This document shows positions 7,275 to 16,023 of a stretch of DNA of 64,000 nucleotides, in pieces. Location: NCBI RefSeq assembly GCF_003851125.1, contig NZ_BGOW01000020.1, positions 1 to 64,000 on the forward strand, given 5' to 3'. Both the position numbers and the translations under genes were made by a program. Each line of letters begins with the position of its first letter. The first letter of the stretch is position 1. A model generated the notes under the pieces. That model had not been told where the DNA came from. It saw only the letters and a program-made list of their open reading frames with translations, and searched no databases. The stretch is from Sulfuriferula multivorans. GTDB lineage: Bacteria > Pseudomonadota > Gammaproteobacteria > Burkholderiales > Sulfuriferulaceae.

Positions 7275-9017
7275 TTATGAATTTCTGTATAGCGGCTCCA
7301 GAGAATCGGTGTTTTTTGTTTTAACCGGTTTACCGCCCGGTTTGTGCTGGTTAAATAAACTCCACAAGACATCCCCATGCCACTGCGCCTGCGTTTTCGC
7401 ATATAGCGCACCATCCAGTTGGGTAATGGCATCGGCCAGTTCAGGCTCGCACAGGCGTGCCAGGGCGGTCAGACTGGCGGGTGGCGCCTGGCGCCAGCGC
7501 TGTTTTGCCCAGGCGAGCAATTGCGTTTTCGCCTGCGCTGCATTGTTCTCCATGCAGGCTTTCCTGAATTGTTTTTCCAGCTTGCCGAGCGTTTCTTCCG
7601 ATGCCGCATCGGCCCCGGCTGAAGGCGTTTTCTGGTGCGCCCGCCACCACCAAGCGAGCAGTGTGATCAGCCAGCCCAAACCGAGCAACAATGCCAGCCA
7701 CGGCCACCAGCGCTGAGAACCGCTGACGAGCGCGCCGGAAGATCGAGGGACATTGCTGGATAAAGTCGTTGATGCAGGTGCTTGAGTCACGAGGGGAGCC
7801 GGGGAGGGCGGCGGCGCGGATACCTGATTCGGGCTGCCGGGGAGAACGGTGATGCTGCGCGCAGGCAAACGTGCCACCTCCGCTTGATTGGTATTGACGT
7901 TCCACCATTTGATTTCGATGGCCGGCAGGGTGACATTGCCGGCACGCGTGGGAATGTAGGCGATTTTCTGCTCGCGCGTGCCGATGATGCCGTTGCCATC
8001 CTGACCGTTTTTCAGTGTGGGTTGATCCGGGTAGAGCTTGAGGCCGTCAATTTTTCCGCTATCCATTGCCGGCAATTGTGTCGCGGTCAGGCCGTTCGCT
8101 GTAATCGTCAGCGTGCGTGTGATCGGCTCGCCCACGGTAAATTTGGGCGGATTTTCCGACCATTGCTCGGTCAGTTGCAGATTGCTGGCCGGCAGCCATT
8201 GGCGAATGTCGTAGCCGGGAGGAACCGGTTTCACCGTGAACGCGACGGATTTGGAATCCAGGCGCAGCTGGCGCGTGCTCTGGCTGAAAGGGTTGAACAT
8301 GAAGCCGCCGCCATTCTGATTCGCTTCGACGACACTGCCGTCAAAGACGATTGGAGCACTGCTGAATTGCCCGCTCTTTTGCGGAAAAACAGCGTAACGC
8401 CGTTCAATCACCGAATAGGCCTGACCATTACGCATCACCTCAAACGGATGGTCGGCGCCCAGTCGTTCGACCACCGCATCCATGTTCGGGAAGGTGGGGT
8501 CGCTCAGGCTGCTGCCTTCCCCCAGACTGAGGGCGCTATACAGTCGTACGGTAAAGATGATCTGTTGCTGCACATGCACCGTCTGCGGGGTTGCGCTGAC
8601 TTCCAGAAACAGATCTCTGCTCTGTTGTGCGGTGCCAGCCTGATTGGCGGCGGAGACAGTGAGATTGATCGGTGCACTGGATTGTCCCCCGATGGGGATC
8701 GCCGGAATCTGTAGCTGTCCGGCATGTTTCGCCACGAGGCTGATCTGCCACTGGGTATTGTGAGAGATCTGGCCATTGATGATCTGAAAACTGCTGCTTT
8801 TACTTTGCCCGAGCACATCGAAGTCGCGCTTCAATGCGCTCAGATCGGGTTCTCCGCTACTGCTGTCACTGCTTAGCGTGAGGTTGAACGATTCATTCAT
8901 GGCGACCGGATTGCGGTCCACCTGGGCCTGTAATGAAGCCGATGCCGGTGTGCAGGACAGCACACACAATGCTGCGATCAGGAAAATCAGAAACTGATTA
9001 AAACGAGCTTTTACCAT
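7275..9017 (-). CDS. batD: BatD-type aerotolerance protein
   Basis: 580 residues. A signal peptide (~1-27) is followed by a large periplasmic part made of beta-sandwich repeats. It opens LQAQVDRNPVAMNESFNLTLS, the conserved BatD start, and continues with SLVAKHAGQLQIPAIPIGG. One membrane helix lies near 437-458 (WWPWLALLLGLGWLITLLAW), then a cytoplasmic tail of ~100 residues (EETLGKLEKQFRKACMENN). Bat proteins form a membrane complex with MoxR ATPases and are linked to stress and oxygen tolerance. The mechanism is unresolved. The start overlaps the end of batB by 7 bases. Confidence 0.9.
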   Translation of the reverse strand: MVKARFNQFLIFLIAALCVLSCTPASASLQAQVDRNPVAMNESFNLTLSSDSSSGEPDLSALKRDFDVLGQSKSSSFQIINGQISHNTQWQISLVAKHAGQLQIPAIPIGGQSSAPINLTVSAANQAGTAQQSRDLFLEVSATPQTVHVQQQIIFTVRLYSALSLGEGSSLSDPTFPNMDAVVERLGADHPFEVMRNGQAYSVIERRYAVFPQKSGQFSSAPIVFDGSVVEANQNGGGFMFNPFSQSTRQLRLDSKSVAFTVKPVPPGYDIRQWLPASNLQLTEQWSENPPKFTVGEPITRTLTITANGLTATQLPAMDSGKIDGLKLYPDQPTLKNGQDGNGIIGTREQKIAYIPTRAGNVTLPAIEIKWWNVNTNQAEVARLPARSITVLPGSPNQVSAPPPSPAPLVTQAPASTTLSSNVPRSSGALVSGSQRWWPWLALLLGLGWLITLLAWWWRAHQKTPSAGADAASEETLGKLEKQFRKACMENNAAQAKTQLLAWAKQRWRQAPPASLTALARLCEPELADAITQLDGALYAKTQAQWHGDVLWSLFNQHKPGGKPVKTKNTDSLEPLYRNS

Positions 9018-10888
9018 GGCTGTTTTTCACTCTGTTGAAATTGCTGGTGCTGTTTGTACTGATAAAGAAACTTGCGCCGCCACAAGCCGCCTGGGTCATC
9101 CGGGATACGCCGCAGCCATTGTTCGTCTGCCTGTTGCAATTGCTTGCGTTGCTGCGCATCGGTCGCGACTTGCGCATTGCCGGAAGACGCCGGGTTCTGG
9201 TCCGCCGCCTGCGGCAATGGCTGTGCCTGACCCTGAGCCTGTGCCGGTGCGGCCTGGTCCGGGCGCTGTGTTCCTGTCTGCCCGGATGTATTGTTCTGCT
9301 GCTGCCCGGCACCTGGCTTCTGTTTGTCCGTGTTGCCCTGATTCTGTCCGGACTGACCAGATTCATTTTTAGACTGCTGATTGCCCTGCGCCGATTGCGG
9401 CGATTGGCCTGAGGATTTTCCTTGCTGTCCGTTCTGCGAAGAGTGCTGCGGATTACCGGCGTTTTGCTGACTCTGTTGCTGGTTTTTCTGTTGGTTTTTT
9501 TGTTGTTGTGTTTTCAATAATTTTTCAACCAGATTGCGGTTGTAGCTGGCATCGCCCAGCTTGGGGTCGCGTTTCAAGGCTGCATCATAAGCTTGCAGCG
9601 CCTCGGGCAGGCGCCCCAGCTGCGCCAGCGCATTGCCGCGATTGTAATCAGCTTCGGCGGTGTCGATGCCTTTCAGGCTATCCAGCGCAGCCTGGTAATT
9701 GCCGGCGCGATAATCGGCCGCCGCACGCCACTGAGGATCATGGAAAAGTTTGGCGGCAAGTTGCGGTTGTTTGGCATCCATGGCCTGCTGCCCGCGCTGA
9801 TCGTCGCGCTGCCACAGGCTGCTCCATCCAGACGCATAAACCGGGTGCGTCTGCGGCAGGATGATCAGCAGCAACACAACGAGATAGCCACGGCGGAAAG
9901 CCAGCGCGCCGAGCAGCAGTAGCGGCAGCAGCAGCCACGGGCCTTCGTCGCGCCACTGATCGCTCATCAAGCCGTGGACCTTGATATCTTGCTGCTGGCC
10001 TAGTGGGAGCTTGAATGGCGCCAGTAATGCGTGAAAATCGCTGTCGTCGGGACTCAGACGCCGGTAGGCGCCGTGGCCCTGGTGTGCAAGCGTGGCCAGG
10101 CGGGCATCGTCCAGCCGGGGAATGACTATGGCACCGCTGTCGTTGGTCACAAATCCACCCGCAGGATTCGGGATCGGCGCGCCAGTAGGGGTGCCGACAC
10201 CCAATACCGACAGCCGGTGCCCGGCCTCGACCAGATGGCTGATGGCAGTTTTGAGCGAATCGGATTCGCTGCCGTTGAGGCCATCCGTAATCAGCAGCAC
10301 ACCGCCGTGGGCAACGCCGGCCTGCTTCAACAGTTTCTGCGCCAGGCCGATTGCACGACCGGGGTGAGAGCCCTGTGCCGGCATCAACGCGGGGGTGAGG
10401 ACCTCCAGCTGGCTGACGATGGTCTGTGCATCGGTGGTCAGCGGGCTGACCACAAACGGCGCGGCTGCATAGACGATCAGCGCCGTTTCACCTTCCTTTT
10501 GCTGGTTGAGAATATCGCGCAATTTCAGTTTTGCGCGTTCCAGGCGGCTGGGTTTGATATCGGTGGCGTCCATCGAGCGCGACAAGTCGAGCACCAGCAC
10601 CAGCGCCGACTGCTGGCGGAATACCGGTTGCGCCAGTTTCTGCCATGCCGGACCGGCCAGCGCAACAATCGCCAGCACGCCGCCGAGGCCGACAGCAACC
10701 ATGGCCCATGGGCCTTGCCGGGCATTTTTCCCGATCAGCAGATGCGCCAGCAAACGCGGATCGACCACACGCTGCCAGCTGCGGCTGACCAGGCGCCGAC
10801 GCCACATCAGCCAAAGCAACAGGATCAAGGGAAGCAGGGCGAGCAGCCACAGGGGACGCAAAAAGTGAAATGCCGAAATCATTTCCAT
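9011..10888 (-). CDS. batB: BatB-BatC fusion: VWA domain plus TPR domain
   Basis: 625 residues. Two N-terminal membrane helices (~10-29 and 62-80) frame the start. A von Willebrand A domain follows (~93-300) with the MIDAS metal site D-L-S-R-S at 101-105 and LLITDG. A further hydrophobic hairpin (~320-355) leads to a TPR region (~375-465; EADYNRGNALAQLGRLPEALQAYDAAL) and a Gln/Asn/Ser-rich low-complexity stretch (~465-590). In many bacteria the VWA part (BatB) and the TPR part (BatC) are separate genes. I chose ATG 10888, with AAGGAG eight bases upstream. It overlaps batD and lies 4 bases after batA. Confidence 0.9.
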   Translation of the reverse strand: MEMISAFHFLRPLWLLALLPLILLLWLMWRRRLVSRSWQRVVDPRLLAHLLIGKNARQGPWAMVAVGLGGVLAIVALAGPAWQKLAQPVFRQQSALVLVLDLSRSMDATDIKPSRLERAKLKLRDILNQQKEGETALIVYAAAPFVVSPLTTDAQTIVSQLEVLTPALMPAQGSHPGRAIGLAQKLLKQAGVAHGGVLLITDGLNGSESDSLKTAISHLVEAGHRLSVLGVGTPTGAPIPNPAGGFVTNDSGAIVIPRLDDARLATLAHQGHGAYRRLSPDDSDFHALLAPFKLPLGQQQDIKVHGLMSDQWRDEGPWLLLPLLLLGALAFRRGYLVVLLLIILPQTHPVYASGWSSLWQRDDQRGQQAMDAKQPQLAAKLFHDPQWRAAADYRAGNYQAALDSLKGIDTAEADYNRGNALAQLGRLPEALQAYDAALKRDPKLGDASYNRNLVEKLLKTQQQKNQQKNQQQSQQNAGNPQHSSQNGQQGKSSGQSPQSAQGNQQSKNESGQSGQNQGNTDKQKPGAGQQQNNTSGQTGTQRPDQAAPAQAQGQAQPLPQAADQNPASSGNAQVATDAQQRKQLQQADEQWLRRIPDDPGGLWRRKFLYQYKQHQQFQQSEKQPW

Positions 10889-10892
10889 GGCT

Positions 10893-11879
10893 TCATCTCC
10901 TTCGCGCAATTGGCAGCACGAGCAATCCGGCCAGCAATAGGCTGAAGGCCAGAGGCCAGTAGAACAATGTCTTGTGCGGACGGAAAGTCTGCTTCTGCTG
11001 ATCGAGCGGTTGCAGCTTATCCAGGATGCTGTAGATCTGGTTCAGCTGTTCGGTGTCGCGGGCACGAAAATAGCGCCCGCCGGTTTCCTTGGCGATAGCG
11101 CGCAGCGTATCTTCATCGAGGTCGCTGGACGGGTTGACGCTTTGCATGCCGAACAACGAAGGCACCTGCATCTCACTGGCACCGATGCCGATGGTATAGA
11201 TCGTGACGCCTTCCTTGGCAGCCAATTCTGCCGCCTTGAGCGGTGTCAATTCGCCCGTGTTGCTGACGCCGTCGGTGAGCAGGATCAGCACCTTGTTGCC
11301 CTGCTGCAGTTCGCGCAGGCGTTTTACCGCCAGGCCGATGGCATCGCCGATCGCCGTTTGCTCGCCGGCCAGACCGATGGCGGCCTCGTCAAGCATGTCG
11401 TGCACCGTCTTGCGGTCGAAAGTCAGCGGGGTTTGCAAATACGCTTGGGTGCCGAACAGGATCAATCCGATGCGGTCGCCGACGCGCCGGTCTATGAAGT
11501 CGCCGGCGATCTCCTTGATGGCATCGAGGCGGCTGACGCGCTGCCCGTTAATGGCGAAATCTGGGGTTTGCATGCTGCCGGAGAGGTCCACCGCCAGCAT
11601 CAGGTCGCGTCCGCCGACTGGCAAGTCGATGGGGTCGCCCACCCATACCGGCCGCGCTGCAGCTGTCACCAGCAGCAACCAGGCCAAGGCGCCGATCCAT
11701 GCACGGCCGCGCCACAGCGCCAGCCTGGCCGGTTTTGAAGCGCTTTCCAGGGCAAACGGATCAAGCCCGGGTACGCGCAGTGCGGCTTCCTTGACTGCAT
11801 CGGCGCGCGGCAGCAGAAAACGCACCAAAAGCGGCAGCGGTAAAACGAGAAAAAGCCACGGCCATTCGAAGCTGATCAT
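10893..11879 (-). CDS. batA: BatA-type VWA-domain membrane protein
   Basis: 328 residues. The order is a membrane helix at ~5-22 (WLFLVLPLPLLVRFLL), a second at ~58-76, a VWA domain (~90-290) with the MIDAS motif D-L-S-G-S-M at 98-103 and VLILLTDGVSNTG, and a C-terminal helix. The start is the ATG at 11879, which overlaps the stop of the DUF4381 gene (ATGA); longer starts would run through that gene. In Bat systems BatA and BatB pair through their VWA domains and are thought to be remodelled by MoxR. It is transcribed in the middle of the six-gene operon. Confidence 0.92.
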   Translation of the reverse strand: MISFEWPWLFLVLPLPLLVRFLLPRADAVKEAALRVPGLDPFALESASKPARLALWRGRAWIGALAWLLLVTAAARPVWVGDPIDLPVGGRDLMLAVDLSGSMQTPDFAINGQRVSRLDAIKEIAGDFIDRRVGDRIGLILFGTQAYLQTPLTFDRKTVHDMLDEAAIGLAGEQTAIGDAIGLAVKRLRELQQGNKVLILLTDGVSNTGELTPLKAAELAAKEGVTIYTIGIGASEMQVPSLFGMQSVNPSSDLDEDTLRAIAKETGGRYFRARDTEQLNQIYSILDKLQPLDQQKQTFRPHKTLFYWPLAFSLLLAGLLVLPIARRR

Positions 11880-12367
11880 TTCTTGCCTCTCGGCAGCTTC
11901 TTCAGCCAGCGCTCGGCCAGCGCAAACAAGGCGCTCAGCGTGCCCGAATCGATAGCCATTTCCGGGCGATACGGAATGCTGGTTAACAGACACCCGGCGT
12001 CCGATTGAAACGCGGCGTTTTCACCCAGGCCGCGATCTAGGAAGACAAGCCATGCATCACCGCTGAGTGCCGCCACCTCTGCGCGGGGAAACCGGCTCAC
12101 CGCTACACGGCGCAGCAGGATAGACAGTTCGCTCACCACGGCTCGATGCGTGGATTGTTGCGACGCATGCTGTTCACGCAGGCGGGTCAGTTCCATCAAT
12201 GCAAAACGGCGCCAGTGGTTGCGGTTACGCAGCCGATGCACGGCATATAAAATACCCGTCACCAGCAGGACAATCGCAAGCAGCAGCCACCATCCCGGTG
12301 CCGGCGGCCACCAGGAGATGCGCGCGGGCAGATGAATATCATGCAGCTGGCTCAATGCCGGATTCAT
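11876..12367 (-). CDS. DUF4381 membrane protein of the moxR-bat operon
   Basis: 163 residues starting MNPALSQLHDIHLPARISWWPPAPGWW, the hallmark DUF4381 opening. One membrane helix follows at ~30-50 (WWLLLAIVLLVTGILYAVHRL), then a cytoplasmic helical domain (LTRLREQHASQQSTHRAVVSELSILLRRVAVSRFPR...GDAWLVFLDR). It overlaps DUF58 upstream and batA downstream by 4 bases each. The family always accompanies MoxR/Bat genes and its biochemical role is unknown. Confidence 0.88.
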   Translation of the reverse strand: MNPALSQLHDIHLPARISWWPPAPGWWLLLAIVLLVTGILYAVHRLRNRNHWRRFALMELTRLREQHASQQSTHRAVVSELSILLRRVAVSRFPRAEVAALSGDAWLVFLDRGLGENAAFQSDAGCLLTSIPYRPEMAIDSGTLSALFALAERWLKKLPRGKK

Positions 12368-13359
12368 CTGCGCATCCCCAATCCGCCTCGAAGTGCTGCC
12401 AGCGGGTTTTCGGCGGTGGTCAGCGACAGCAGGGTCATGCCATAGCGGCGGCATAGCTGTTGCAGCACAGCCTGTTGCTGGATAAAACCCTCACGGTAGC
12501 GCTCGCGCAACTGCGTATCCTCGGTTGCCAGGGCCAGGAAACGCTCGCCATCGCTCACCCGGTAATGTCCGGGCGGCGGCAGCTCGGCCTCCAGCGGATC
12601 GTGGATGTCGGCGAGAATGAGATCGCTATGTCGGGATAGCCGGGCCAGATGCGCGCTTCCCTGTCCATTGAGGCGAGCAAAGTCACTGATCAGGATAATC
12701 AGGCTGCCCGGCTGCGCTACCCGGCGCAGCCGCACCAGCGTCTGGTTCAGGGCATTGGCAGCCGACAGTGCATCATTGGGAGCAGCGCGCTGTTGCCAGG
12801 CGGCATGCTTGGCAATCTGGCTCAGCACGTGCAGCAGGGCAGCTTTGCCGCGCTTGGGGCGCAGTTCGATATGCGTTGTTTCGGAGAACAGCAGGGCGCC
12901 GAGCCGGTCGCCCTGGCTCACGGCACGCCACCCCAGCAGGGCCGCCGCCTGGGCAGCGCGCACCGCCTTGAATGCGCCCTGGGTGGCAAAAAACATGGTG
13001 TGGCGCAAGTCAACCCAGAGCAGCACGGCACGCTCGCGTTCTTCGCGAAACAGCTTGGTATGCGGGCGGCCGGTACGAGCGGTGACGCGCCAATCGAGTA
13101 TCCTCACATCGTCGCCCTGCATGTAGGGGCGCACCTCATCGAACTCCATGCCGCGTCCCTTGAATGGTGAACGGTAGCCGCCGCTGACTGGGGAACGAAT
13201 CCGCCCGGGCTGGAGCACTAGGGATTCTGCATCGTGATGCAGGGCAATCAGGGAAGACAGGCTGACCCGTACCACGCCATCGTCTGGACTTGGCGTGCCT
13301 GCAGGAATGGAAGACCGATCAGCAAAGGCGGGCTGGTGGCGCCCGAACGCGGGAATCAT
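12364..13359 (-). CDS. DUF58 protein of the moxR-bat operon
   Basis: 331 residues. The conserved DUF58 block is present at ~65-105 (SPFKGRGMEFDEVRPY, GDDVRILDW, KLFREERER). A VWA-like half follows (VLLWVDLRHTMFF, then LIILISDFARLNG). It is soluble, with no signal peptide. DUF58 proteins are obligate partners of MoxR ATPases in chaperone-like systems. It overlaps moxR by 4 bases upstream and the DUF4381 gene by 4 bases downstream. Confidence 0.9.
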   Translation of the reverse strand: MIPAFGRHQPAFADRSSIPAGTPSPDDGVVRVSLSSLIALHHDAESLVLQPGRIRSPVSGGYRSPFKGRGMEFDEVRPYMQGDDVRILDWRVTARTGRPHTKLFREERERAVLLWVDLRHTMFFATQGAFKAVRAAQAAALLGWRAVSQGDRLGALLFSETTHIELRPKRGKAALLHVLSQIAKHAAWQQRAAPNDALSAANALNQTLVRLRRVAQPGSLIILISDFARLNGQGSAHLARLSRHSDLILADIHDPLEAELPPPGHYRVSDGERFLALATEDTQLRERYREGFIQQQAVLQQLCRRYGMTLLSLTTAENPLAALRGGLGMRR

Positions 13360-14336
13360 GGTACCGGAATCAGGTCGATCAGTTTCTCGATAAAGTGATC
13401 GGGGGTGTGACCGTCGGCCTCTGCCTCATAGCTCAATAAAACGCGATGGCGCAGCACATCGAAAGCCAGCGCCTGGATATCTTCGGGCCCCACATAGGTG
13501 CGTCCCGCCAGCCACGCATGGGCGCGCGCGCATCGGTCGAGGGCGATCGTGGCGCGCGGACTGGCCCCCCACTGCACCCAGCTGCCCAGGTCGGCGCTGT
13601 AGGATGAAGGGTTGCGGGTGGCCAGAATAATCTCGACCAGATAACGTTCCAGATTGTCGGCCATGTAAACCTCTAGCACCTCCTGGCGCGCAGCGAGCAG
13701 GGTTTGCTGACTGAGTCTGGTCACCGGAGGCGCTGTCTTGCGCAGTTGTTGCACTGCTTCAGCGCGCGCCAGTTGCAGTATCTGTCGTTCGGCTTCGGCC
13801 TTTGGATAATCGACCTTCACATGCAGCAGGAAACGGTCGAGTTGCGCTTCCGGCAGCGGGTAGGTGCCTTCCTGCTCGATGGGATTCTGGGTGGCCATGA
13901 CCAAAAAAAGTGTGGGCAACGGATAGGTCGTGGTACCCACGGTGATTTGCCGCTCCGCCATGGCTTCCAGCAGCGCCGATTGCACCTTTGCCGGCGCCCG
14001 GTTCACCTCGTCGGCCAGCACCAGATTGTGGAACAGCGGACCGCGCTGAAACTGGAACGAACCATCCTGCGGGCGAAAAATATCGGTGCCGGTGAGATCG
14101 GCGGGTAACAGATCGGGCGTGAATTGCACGCGATGAAAGTCAGCCTCAATCCCTTCACTCAGGACTTTAATGGCGCGCGTTTTGGCAAGACCGGGTGCAC
14201 CTTCGACCAATAGGTGACCATCGGCGAGCAGCGCTATCAGCAGCCGTTCCACCAGGATTTCCTGACCGATGATGTGTTGCGAAACATGTTGTTGCAGTGA
14301 CTGAAACGCCTGGTGAGCAAGTGAATTTCCCGACAT
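13356..14336 (-). CDS. moxR: MoxR-family AAA+ ATPase
   Basis: 326 residues. Walker A is GAPGLAKT (46-53), Walker B LVLADEVNRAP, sensor 1 ATQNPIEQEGTYPLPEAQLDRF, and a C-terminal AAA lid follows (YVGPEDIQALAFDVLRHRVLLSYEAEADG). MoxR ATPases act as chaperones that activate or insert cofactors into VWA-domain partners. It is the first gene of the operon that continues through batD. ATG 14336 (MSGNSLAHQ) is preferred to the TTG at 14351, though neither has a clear Shine-Dalgarno. The promoter must lie in 14352-14506, shared with the divergent kinase gene. Confidence 0.93.
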   Translation of the reverse strand: MSGNSLAHQAFQSLQQHVSQHIIGQEILVERLLIALLADGHLLVEGAPGLAKTRAIKVLSEGIEADFHRVQFTPDLLPADLTGTDIFRPQDGSFQFQRGPLFHNLVLADEVNRAPAKVQSALLEAMAERQITVGTTTYPLPTLFLVMATQNPIEQEGTYPLPEAQLDRFLLHVKVDYPKAEAERQILQLARAEAVQQLRKTAPPVTRLSQQTLLAARQEVLEVYMADNLERYLVEIILATRNPSSYSADLGSWVQWGASPRATIALDRCARAHAWLAGRTYVGPEDIQALAFDVLRHRVLLSYEAEADGHTPDHFIEKLIDLIPVP

Positions 14337-14506
14337 GGCAATGGTGTCCAATTTGGTGGTGGATGCTATGGATAGCAGGACTCACGAGTTTTTAGATAGT
14401 TCCGTAACCTCGATGCAATTCGATTGCCGTTAAAAAGCTCAAAGTCCATATTTATGGCTATTATTGGGATATTCAGGCGAAGCAGAATTTTAAAAGACAC
14501 TCACAA

Positions 14507-15316
14507 ATGAACACCAAACTCTACGAAATAAAACCCGGCAACAAATTCAAGCTGAGTCAGTTCGAATCCGACGACAAGTCGCTCATCAATGGCGACAAGG
14601 ATAACGCCAGGGAAGAGCTGGAAGCCTTGCGCGTCAGGCTCGAATCCCTGCAGGAATTGCTTTACGCGGAAAGCAAACACAAGTTGCTCATCGTGTTGCA
14701 GGCAATGGACACCGCAGGCAAGGATTCCACTATTCGCATGGTGTTCGATGGCGTCAATCCGCAAGGTGTCAAAGTCGCCAGTTTCAAAGCACCTACAGCG
14801 GAGGAGCTGGCGCATGACTTTTTGTGGCGCATCCACGCAAAAACACCCGCCAGGGGCGAAATCGTCATTTTTAATCGCAGCCACTATGAAGACGTGCTGA
14901 TTACCCGCGTCAACGGCTGGATTGACGCCGATACCTGCAAGGCGCGTTATCAACAGATCAATGAGTTCGAAAAATATCTTGTCGAAAATGGCACCACGAT
15001 ACTGAAGTTTTATCTGCATATATCCAAGGATGAACAGAAACAACGCCTGATCGAGCGCCGCGATACGCCGAGCAAACAATGGAAGTTCAATCCCAGCGAC
15101 CTCGCCAGCCGAGCCCAGTGGGGTGACTATATGGATGCCTATACCGATGCTATCTCCGCCACCAGCACCAGGCACGCGCCGTGGTTTATCGTGCCTGCCA
15201 ATTCGAAATTGCAGCGCAATCTGGTTATTTCCAATGTGATTTGCGATACGCTGGAAGGTCTGAAAATGGAATATCCGAAAGCTGCAGAGGGGCTGGAGAA
15301 AATCGTTGTGGCGTAA
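14507..15316 (+). CDS. ppk2: Polyphosphate:nucleotide phosphotransferase (PPK2 family)
   Basis: 269 residues with the PPK2 single-domain kinase fold. Walker A is A-M-D-T-A-G-K-D-S at 66-74. Walker B-region NRSHYEDVL lies at 123-131, and the lid module DTPSKQWKFNPSDLASR at about 182-198. PPK2 enzymes use polyphosphate to phosphorylate nucleoside mono- or diphosphates; the class (ADP- or AMP-using) cannot be settled by eye. It stands alone, divergent from moxR. No clear ribosome site precedes the ATG. Confidence 0.9.
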   Translation: MNTKLYEIKPGNKFKLSQFESDDKSLINGDKDNAREELEALRVRLESLQELLYAESKHKLLIVLQAMDTAGKDSTIRMVFDGVNPQGVKVASFKAPTAEELAHDFLWRIHAKTPARGEIVIFNRSHYEDVLITRVNGWIDADTCKARYQQINEFEKYLVENGTTILKFYLHISKDEQKQRLIERRDTPSKQWKFNPSDLASRAQWGDYMDAYTDAISATSTRHAPWFIVPANSKLQRNLVISNVICDTLEGLKMEYPKAAEGLEKIVVA

Positions 15317-15407
15317 CATCTGGATTTCGATGCCACCCAGCATGTAACTCCCCGCTCATTCATTTGAATGAAAATCGAAAACACCAATCTATCAATCAGG
15401 AGTACGC

Positions 15408-15980
15408 ATGACTTACAGCCGCACAACACGCATTCTGCATTCATTGATCGCTCTGACCATTACCTTTCAGCTTATTGTCAGCCTGGTGATGGAACATCCG
15501 GCAAACAAGCGACCGATGAGTCAGGCCGGCGCATTCTGGTTCGAATGGCATGAATGGGTGGGTCTGGCTGCAATGGCCGTCTTGCTGGTGAGCTGGATTT
15601 ACCGGCTGGCGAATTTCAAACGCGAAGGACAAGGACAGCTGTTTCCATGGACGAATGCTGCAGGTCGCAAGGCGTTGACGACCGAAACCGGCCATTTTCT
15701 GACGTTGAAATGGAAAGCACTGGCGGATACCGGGCCGCTGGCCGGAACGATACACGGTCTGGGACTGTTGATTGCCACGGCCATGGCAGTCACCGGCAGC
15801 ATCCTTTACATCGGCTTATGGCCTGATGATGTCGTGACCCCCAATGTGCACACTATGATGGAAGTTCATTCGACCCTGGCAACCGTCATGTGGATTTATC
15901 TGTATGGCCACGTGATCATAGCCTTATGGCATCAGTTCGCCGGTCATGCCAGCATCGCCAAAATGTTCAGCTGGCGTTGA
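15408..15980 (+). CDS. Cytochrome b561-type di-haem membrane protein
   Basis: 190 residues with four membrane helices. Candidate haem ligand histidines are H in TTRILHSLIAL (helix 1), HEWVG (helix 2), GTIHGLGLLIATA (helix 3), and EVHSTLATVMWIYLYGHVIIALWHQ (helix 4), the pattern of bacterial cytochrome b561 quinol:oxygen or ferredoxin-linked electron carriers. The ATG at 15408 has CAGGAG upstream. It is a single gene converging with the DUF255 gene. Confidence 0.88.
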   Translation: MTYSRTTRILHSLIALTITFQLIVSLVMEHPANKRPMSQAGAFWFEWHEWVGLAAMAVLLVSWIYRLANFKREGQGQLFPWTNAAGRKALTTETGHFLTLKWKALADTGPLAGTIHGLGLLIATAMAVTGSILYIGLWPDDVVTPNVHTMMEVHSTLATVMWIYLYGHVIIALWHQFAGHASIAKMFSWR

Positions 15981-16023
15981 GTCTTTTGTCGCATGGCTCA
16001 TGATCATGGCAAGCCCATTCTTT

